From NCBI GenBank assembly GCA_034435015.1, contig DAOTYH010000120.1, positions 1 to 8,772 on the forward strand: DNA of 8,772 bases. The letters run 5' to 3'. The notes under the pieces are model-generated. The model was not told where the DNA came from. It saw nothing but the letters and a program-made list of their open reading frames with translations, and made no database searches. Both the position numbers and the translations under genes were made by a program. Of this stretch, positions 1 to 5,900 are shown piece by piece. Source of the DNA: DAOTYH01 sp034435015 (lineage in GTDB: Bacteria > Chloroflexota > Anaerolineae > Aggregatilineales > UBA3940). The number at the start of each line of letters is the position of its first letter. The first letter of the stretch is position 1.

Positions 1-1791
1 GGGCAGATCAAGAGGCTGATCAACCCGCCAGCCGGTGATCACAGACAGTCCTACCTCTTCTATGATGCCCTCGATCTGAACGCTGATCAACGTCAAGCCA
101 TTGTCAAATCGGGCCAATGCCGGCGCCTGTCCCCACTCTTCTGGCGGCTCGATCTCCCGCATCAGGTAGTTTGCGGCGACCGGCACAACCGGCCCCAGAC
201 GATCATCGCCCCACTGACGCTGGAGGTAGTCTGGCATGACAGCCAAGCCGCCACCCGGTATCATCAGGTACGCCTGACGCGGGTTGAAGGCACGGACATG
301 CCACCCATCGCCCTTCAACTCGATGCGCATGACCTGCTGATCCCAGCGCTCGACAAGATAGCCTCCGATGGCAATATTCTGGTTAGAAGGGTGTTCGTTG
401 AGCCAGCGGGCGGCCTCGTGGAGGCTGGAGTGATGCAACTCGCGGACAGCGGGAAGGTTAGGCCATACAAACCAGTAGTCGTATATACCGCGTAACCCTT
501 CCCACCCAATGAAGATCAGGACGACGGTCAACATGGCCGCGCCGGTGACAGTCCTCCCCCCACCCTCCTCGATCTGTGCCTGTTTCCCTAAAAATGCAGG
601 AGTCAGGTCTTGATCGGCCAGCCAACGCCATATGCCTGTCAGTGCAAGAGCTGGCATCATCATTGAAACAGGCTGAGCTAAGATCGTGTGCCCCAGACTA
701 GCGGCAGGTACGCTTAACAGGCCGGGTGTCAATCCGGCTGTCAGCCACAGGAGCAGGAAGGCATGGCGCGGATCACGTGTCCGGCCCAATGCTTGTTTGA
801 CCGAGAGAATGACCCCAACCCAGAATAGAATCCCGCCTAACAGCCCGAACACGGGACGATGAGGGACATTGTAGAGCGCTTCCTCGTCACCGTCGTGGGT
901 AAACATTGAGAGGGTAGATAAAGTGTAGCGTCCCAGCATCGAGAAATCGCCAGCCATTGCCTCGTGGACAGGACGGGCTACCTCCGAGACACGTGCCTCA
1001 GCTTGGGGTTGGCGGGCCAAGGTGACTGCCAACGGTATTGCCAACAGGACAGCAATACCTAGAACTAACAGTAATCCACGCCAACAGCGAAGCCACAGAT
1101 CACGCCGCCACAACACCAGATACCCCATCCATGCCATCAGAATGAGCGGCAGGCCGCGTGAGGCAAAATAGGTGTAAAACCCGATCCCCATGCATAGACC
1201 TGCCAGGGCGAAGAACTTCGTGGACGAGGCAGATTGTTTGTCTCCAATAGGCATGGCCTTCCATAGGAAGTAGAAGCTGAGCAGGGTAGTTACTGTTACA
1301 CTTACTTGCCGCTGACCTGAACGTGAGTACATCAACGCCCAAAAGGATAATGCCAATGCAAGAGCAGTGATCGCGGCGGTGGGCCAGTCAAACAGACGAC
1401 GTACCAGCAGATAAACGAGCAGAACAGCCAACGTACCCATCACAATAGAAGGGCCGCGGATACCCCATACACTTTGCCCAAAGATCGCCATTGTACTGGC
1501 CCTCAGCCAATGGAACAGTCCCTCTTGGCCAGAGGCATCAGCATAATAGAGGCGCAGGTCGCCGTCCAATACATGCTGGGAGATAACGAGCGCCTCGGAG
1601 AACTCATCGTCCCGCCAGCCGCGTGGCGAGTACCAATGAGCGACTGCGCGCAGAGTAAAGGCAAGCAGGGTAATAGCCACTACAAGCGCAATTTCAACAC
1701 GACGCGAGATAAATGGAGGATAGGCGCGTATCACGGATAGCAAACCTCCCGACGAGGATATAGCTTGCAGGCTATTGGGCGGCGTCTTCAT
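1..1791 (-). CDS. GT39/ArnT-like membrane glycosyltransferase (partial, C-terminus outside the window)
   Basis: Reverse-strand translation from the ATG at 1791 stays open for 597 codons to base 1, so the stop lies outside the window. The protein starts MKTPPNS, has a first membrane segment at about residues 32-51, and then carries GWRDDEF (58-64), which fits the acidic DE motif in the first extracytoplasmic loop of GT39/ArnT/PMT_2 enzymes. LFHWLR (92-97) matches the HWL element that follows in this group. Several hydrophobic segments run to about residue 430, followed by a soluble C-terminal part of at least 150 residues, probably extracytoplasmic. Such enzymes transfer sugars from polyprenyl-phosphate donors to lipids, proteins or glycans; the acceptor here cannot be told. 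Its ATG overlaps the TGA of the upstream peptidase gene by four bases (ATGA) and has no visible Shine-Dalgarno sequence, so translational coupling is likely. The family assignment is good; the exact activity is unknown. Confidence 0.8.
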   Translation of the reverse strand, partial: MKTPPNSLQAISSSGGLLSVIRAYPPFISRRVEIALVVAITLLAFTLRAVAHWYSPRGWRDDEFSEALVISQHVLDGDLRLYYADASGQEGLFHWLRASTMAIFGQSVWGIRGPSIVMGTLAVLLVYLLVRRLFDWPTAAITALALALSFWALMYSRSGQRQVSVTVTTLLSFYFLWKAMPIGDKQSASSTKFFALAGLCMGIGFYTYFASRGLPLILMAWMGYLVLWRRDLWLRCWRGLLLVLGIAVLLAIPLAVTLARQPQAEARVSEVARPVHEAMAGDFSMLGRYTLSTLSMFTHDGDEEALYNVPHRPVFGLLGGILFWVGVILSVKQALGRTRDPRHAFLLLWLTAGLTPGLLSVPAASLGHTILAQPVSMMMPALALTGIWRWLADQDLTPAFLGKQAQIEEGGGRTVTGAAMLTVVLIFIGWEGLRGIYDYWFVWPNLPAVRELHHSSLHEAARWLNEHPSNQNIAIGGYLVERWDQQVMRIELKGDGWHVRAFNPRQAYLMIPGGGLAVMPDYLQRQWGDDRLGPVVPVAANYLMREIEPPEEWGQAPALARFDNGLTLISVQIEGIIEEVGLSVITGWRVDQPLDLP

Positions 1792-2768
1792 TTGGACACA
1801 CACAGCCGATGTATGTCAGGGAATAACTGAGCAGTTGCCTCATTGTGAGGCAGTTCGTCCAATACAAAGTGGCATTCCAACGCGATCACCCCTGCCAGAT
1901 TCCGCCTGAACTCTGGATCATCTCGCGTTTCCAGCTCCACCACGACTGCTGGGATGCCCCGCTCTGCCAGCCAATCTGTAGCGTCGCCGGTCACTTGGTA
2001 ATGTGTGAAAGCGGCCTCGTGGGTGTAACCGGTCGCCTCTTCCAGTAGTGCTCCCAGCCACCCGGCAGGGGCATTCCCCCCGCACGCTCCCGTGAAAATG
2101 GCCCCTAATGCACTGTGATAGAAAATCACAGCATCTGGCGGCTCAGCGACGAAGTAAGCTCTTAGGGCAACTGTCTCCGGTTCGGAGAAAGGGCGTGGGC
2201 CGGGGTCTACTTGTTCGTTACCCAGGTAGGCTGTGGGCGACCAGTTACATCCCCAGTTTCGATTGAGGTCAACTCCCCGGGCGTTGAAACGCCCCTCTAT
2301 ATTATCCCCGCGCGTTAACCCGTCAGGGTTAGCCGCCGGGATGATAACCAGCCGGATGCCCGGCAGGATGTCGTTCGGGTTGAGACGAAAATGATTGACG
2401 AGCTGTTCAGCCAGTATGACGGTATTAGCCTCATAACCGCCATGGATACCCCCGATAAGCACAATGGTATCAGGCCCTTCCCCAAACCGCCATGCCCAGA
2501 TAGTCCTGCCCTCCCATGACTCACCCAGGGAGAAACGTATGGCGTCCGGATAAGGTGTCGAGGTGGGCAGGATCAAGGTAGGGTCGGGGGACACAGGTAC
2601 TTCATTGAGTAATGGGGTCGGTGAGGGCGGTATAGTGGGCAGGGCGGGAGAGGGTGTAGCCTGCCGCAACTCAGGCTCAAACCGGAGCGGCGGATCGATC
2701 GGGCCAATGTAGCAGGCTGTGAGAACCAGAGCGCAGGAGATAAGGCCGGTAAGGGAAATAATACGCAT
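1788..2768 (-). CDS. M14-family zinc carboxypeptidase, lipoprotein
   Basis: This is a 326-residue protein counted from the ATG at 2768. It opens MRIISLTGLIS and has a lipobox LTAC ending at Cys19, so it should be lipid-anchored outside the membrane. A Pro/Ser/Thr-rich spacer (about 36-75) links the anchor to an M14 domain. HGGYE gives the first zinc ligands (His109, Glu113), NPDG is at 147-150, VDLNRNW at 166-172 contains the Asn-Arg pair that binds the substrate carboxylate in carboxypeptidase A, FYH supplies the third zinc ligand (His218), and VVVEL supplies the likely catalytic Glu278. All key residues are present, so it is probably active; the substrate (peptides or cell-wall peptide) is not shown. 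An in-frame TTG at 2804 would add 12 residues, but it coincides with a -35 box and lacks a ribosome binding site, so I prefer the ATG. It is the first gene of a two-gene unit with the glycosyltransferase. Confidence 0.88.
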   Translation of the reverse strand: MRIISLTGLISCALVLTACYIGPIDPPLRFEPELRQATPSPALPTIPPSPTPLLNEVPVSPDPTLILPTSTPYPDAIRFSLGESWEGRTIWAWRFGEGPDTIVLIGGIHGGYEANTVILAEQLVNHFRLNPNDILPGIRLVIIPAANPDGLTRGDNIEGRFNARGVDLNRNWGCNWSPTAYLGNEQVDPGPRPFSEPETVALRAYFVAEPPDAVIFYHSALGAIFTGACGGNAPAGWLGALLEEATGYTHEAAFTHYQVTGDATDWLAERGIPAVVVELETRDDPEFRRNLAGVIALECHFVLDELPHNEATAQLFPDIHRLCVSK

Positions 2769-2774
2769 AATACG

Positions 2775-2804
2775 ACTATAGCCTTCTGTGCTCCTTTTCG
2801 TCAA
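2775..2804 (-). promoter_or_regulatory. Sigma-70-type promoter of the peptidase-glycosyltransferase unit, predicted leaderless
   Basis: On the minus strand TTGACG (2804-2799) and TATAGT (2780-2775) each match the -35 and -10 consensus at five of six bases, separated by 18 bases. Six bases lie between the -10 box and the ATG at 2768, so the expected transcription start is the A of that ATG. This implies a leaderless mRNA. The call rests on sequence only. Confidence 0.55.
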
Positions 2805-2837
2805 ACTTGGTAGATAAGCATCCTGTACCTCTGGTCC

Positions 2838-2858
2838 GATACCTTACTTTAGGGTATC
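2838..2858. promoter_or_regulatory. GATACC/GGTATC inverted repeat, possible operator
   Basis: A perfect 6-bp inverted repeat (2838-2843 and 2853-2858) surrounds nine bases, in the divergent intergenic region upstream of the peptidase promoter and of the possible ftsK promoter. A direct repeat CTGGTC occurs at 2831-2836 and 2858-2863. Its position would suit a regulator acting on either gene, but no regulator gene is in view and short palindromes arise by chance. Confidence 0.3.
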
Positions 2859-2878
2859 TGGTCTTTGACGCTCGTTTG

Positions 2879-2887
2879 TGCTAAGAT
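2879..2887 (+). promoter_or_regulatory. Possible extended -10 promoter for ftsK
   Basis: TGC followed by TAAGAT fits the extended -10 pattern (TGn then a hexamer with four matches to TATAAT). No good -35 box lies at the right spacing: the nearby TTGACG at 2865-2870 is only 11 bases away. If used, the leader would be about 78 bases. This is a weak call. Confidence 0.25.
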
Positions 2888-2955
2888 GACAGTGTGAGTC
2901 ATAGTTGTGTTGACGCTGGATTGATTGCTTCCGCCGGATGCCAGCCATACAGCGT

Positions 2956-2961
2956 AGGTGG
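2956..2961 (+). promoter_or_regulatory. Shine-Dalgarno-like site of ftsK
   Basis: AGGTGG lies ten bases before the ATG at 2972 and differs from AGGAGG at one base. It supports the chosen start codon of ftsK, which precedes the full low-complexity N-terminal region. Confidence 0.5.
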
Positions 2962-2971
2962 GATAGATTGA

Positions 2972-5900
2972 ATGTCAAGTCAAAGAGATCAGCCTGAACG
3001 GCGCGGTGGGTTCCGTCTTCCGGGCGGAATTGGTTCAAGAAGGGATAACAGTGAAGAGGACTCGCAGTCTTCCTCACCGTTGTCGCGCCTGAATCCCTTT
3101 GCCAGAAGGCAACAGGAGGAAGGCGGCGGGCCGGCACAGTCTCCTCGACCGGGGGGGCCTTCCACAGGAAGCGGGGGGAGTGATCGGCCACAGGATCAAG
3201 GTGGCGGCCTTCTGGGCGGAATCCGATCCCGCTTGCCGTTTGGCGGTGGTAGAGAGCAGGAGCAGGGCGGCACTGCTTCACGGTCTACTTCTGCCGGCGG
3301 GAGTGGTCGGCCTGCGGGAACTTCGCCGGAAAGACGAGATGCTGGCCAGCAACAAGAGGGTGGTCTGCTGGGCGGCATCCGGTCACGACTGCCGTTCGGA
3401 GGAGGGCGCGGGCAGACCGAACAGGAACAACCTAGAGGAGGCGCTGGCCCCTCACCTCGTCCGGCTGGGCCAGGGGCGGCCGTACCATCAAGCGGAACAC
3501 CTCGTCCTGGTGGAGCCGGGGCGCCAACCGGTCAGCCGCCTCTCCCGCGCCCCGGTGGACCTGCGGGGCCGGGCGGCGCTGGTAGCCCGCCCCGGTCGGG
3601 CGGCTTCCCAGGCTCTGGAACAGGTTCTTCATTAGGTCAGCCTCCCTCCTCACGTCCCGGCGGGCCAGGGGGGTTTAGTAGCTCAAGCGGGCCTGGCAGC
3701 CTGCCCGGCGGCCCGCGGCTGGGCGGCCCTGCCGGCGGAGGAAGCCCTGGACGTCCCGGCCCAGGCAGTCCGATCCGTTCAGGCGGGTGGCAGGATCAAG
3801 AGTTCGAAGAGGAAGAAGGGGAAGAGGAAGAGTTGGATCGGCAGGCCTCTCCCTTCGGGGCACCACGCCCCAGTCCGTTGGGCGGCCCTGGCGGTCCACC
3901 TAGACCTGGTGGCCTGCCGGGCGCGCCGCCGCCAGGAGCACGCCCCGGCGGCTTTGGAGGCCCCAGCAGTGGATTTGGCCGCCCTAGCGGGGCATTAGAA
4001 GAAGAGGGAGAAGAGGAAGAAGAATCTGGCCTCTTCGGCAAGCCGGGTGGCCTGCCCGGCTCCCCGCCGGGAGGAGTTCGTCCTGGCGCCCCGGGTGGGT
4101 TAGGTGCTCCCCGCCCCGGCGCTCCTAGTGGTCCTAGCGGGGCAGGCGGCCCGCCGGGCGCTCCACGCCCTGGTCTGCCCGGCACTACTGGCGGCCCTAG
4201 TGGGGCAGGCGGCCCGCCGGGCGCTCCGCGTCCTGGTCTGCCCGGCACTACTGGCGGCCCTGGCGGAGCAGGCGGCCCGCCGGGTGCTCCGCGCCCCGGC
4301 GCCCCCAGTGGAGCGCCTGCCTCGCCGGCTCGTCCTCCCGGCGGCATTGTTGGACCGAGTAGCCCCGGCGGCCCTTCGGGCGGGCCGGCTGGAGGAACTG
4401 GAGGCGCACGTCCCGGTCTGCCGGGAAGCGGCCCTGCCTCACCCGCTCGTCCCGGCGGTATACCGGGCGGCATTTCAGGCTCTCCATCTCGTCCTGGCGG
4501 CCTGCCCGGCGGGTCGCCGGCCTCCCCTCGTCCGGCTGGTGCCGGAGCAACCATGCCGGGCGGGATCGGGGCTTCAGCGCCAGCCGCGCCTGCCATTCCC
4601 AGCCGACCGGGTACTGGGCCGGCGGCACGCCCTGGAGCGCCGCCCGGACGGGCCGCAGTCAGCCCAACCAAGGGACGGCGGGGCAAGGCTCAAGCCGCTA
4701 AAGCGCCAGACACTGAGCCGCTCCTCTCATTGGACACTAAGCTGGACATTATAGGGGTTGCCCTGATCATTGTCTCGCTGATCACATTGTTCAGCTTCCT
4801 GTCTCAGAATCCCGGCTCATTGACCCGCGTCTGGCTTCGGCTGATCTTCGGGTCATTTGGCTGGGGAGGGTACCTCATTCCAATCGCGCTGGGCGGAATA
4901 GGCGTCTGGTTGATCTGGCGGCATTTTGGCACACAGTTGCCGCGTGTCGAGCCGACACGGATCATCGGTATTGTGATCCTTTTCCTTGGCCTGCTGACGT
5001 TCATGCATGCCATTCTGGCGGCTATGCAACCTACCGGGCCAGTGTATATTGACCCCCGCCTTGCAGACCCTGCCACACCGGGCTACACGCCTACTCTAGT
5101 CTGGGAGAAGGCTGTGGCCTGCCCGGCTAATCCTCAGGCTCTCATTGATCAAGGATGGGTTCTTCAAAATGCCCGCCTGAGTAGCTACGACATTGCCCGC
5201 TGTGGTCATGGAGGCGGGTATATCGGTGCATTTCTTCAGGTTCAGCTCTATAACTTGGTGGGAGGCCCGGCCGTATTTGTGATTGCGTTGGTAGCCCTCG
5301 TTGGCGGGACCATGCTGGCGGCTAAGATGACACTCAAAGAGGCGCTCCAGTATGCCGGACAGGGATACGGGCGGCTTCGTGGTAAAGGGGCCGTGCCCGC
5401 TACGCCGACGGCCTTCCAACGCACCGAAAAGGGCGAGTTTGTTGCTGTGCAACGTGAGGGGGAAGCAGAGGCAAGCGGTCGAAGAGCCGCGGTGCCGGCT
5501 GTGCCCCCAGCCCCATCAACCGGCGCTCCAGCTCCTACTGCGCCTGCGGCGGTGCCGCCCAGCCGGGCAGGGGGGTTGCCTCAACCTGTGTCGCCTGGCC
5601 GCCCCTCTGTTGTAACAGGGCGCGGCCCTGGTGAGACAGGCACACCTGCACCGACGCCTTCGCCTGCTAGTTCTGCCGCTCCCAGCGGGCAACCTACAGC
5701 TACGCCGGGCGGGCCTGCACCGACACCCCGACCACCCCTGCCGGGGGGAACTCCACAACCTGCCTCTGGAGCAGGAGGAACTCTGCCCTCACCTGTTGCA
5801 CCACCACGCCCCGGCACAGGGACAGCACCCTCCGCACCGGTGCCGGGCGGAGGGCCGCCGCCCTCTGCCGGTTTGCCCGGTCAGCCAGAGGAGCAAGCTA

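Noticed and set aside
298..495. Short plus-strand and other overlapping open frames within 1-1740
   Set aside because: They lie inside the continuous minus-strand glycosyltransferase frame and show no family resemblance.
2844..3281. Minus-strand open frame of 145 codons across the divergent region and the ftsK start
   Set aside because: It overlaps the start of ftsK and the promoter region, has low-complexity composition and lacks a ribosome binding site.
4130..4300. The tandem repeats as a CRISPR array
   Set aside because: The 63-bp units are contiguous, have no unique spacers and are in frame within ftsK.
3450..4650. The FtsK tail as a true collagen-like triple helix
   Set aside because: Gly does not recur strictly every third residue over long stretches, so the Gly-X-Y rule is not met.
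3796..4686. Long antisense open frame of 296 codons opposite the FtsK tail
   Set aside because: Its product is also Pro/Gly-rich because Gly (GGN) and Pro (CCN) codons are near complements. It has no independent features and is a shadow of ftsK.
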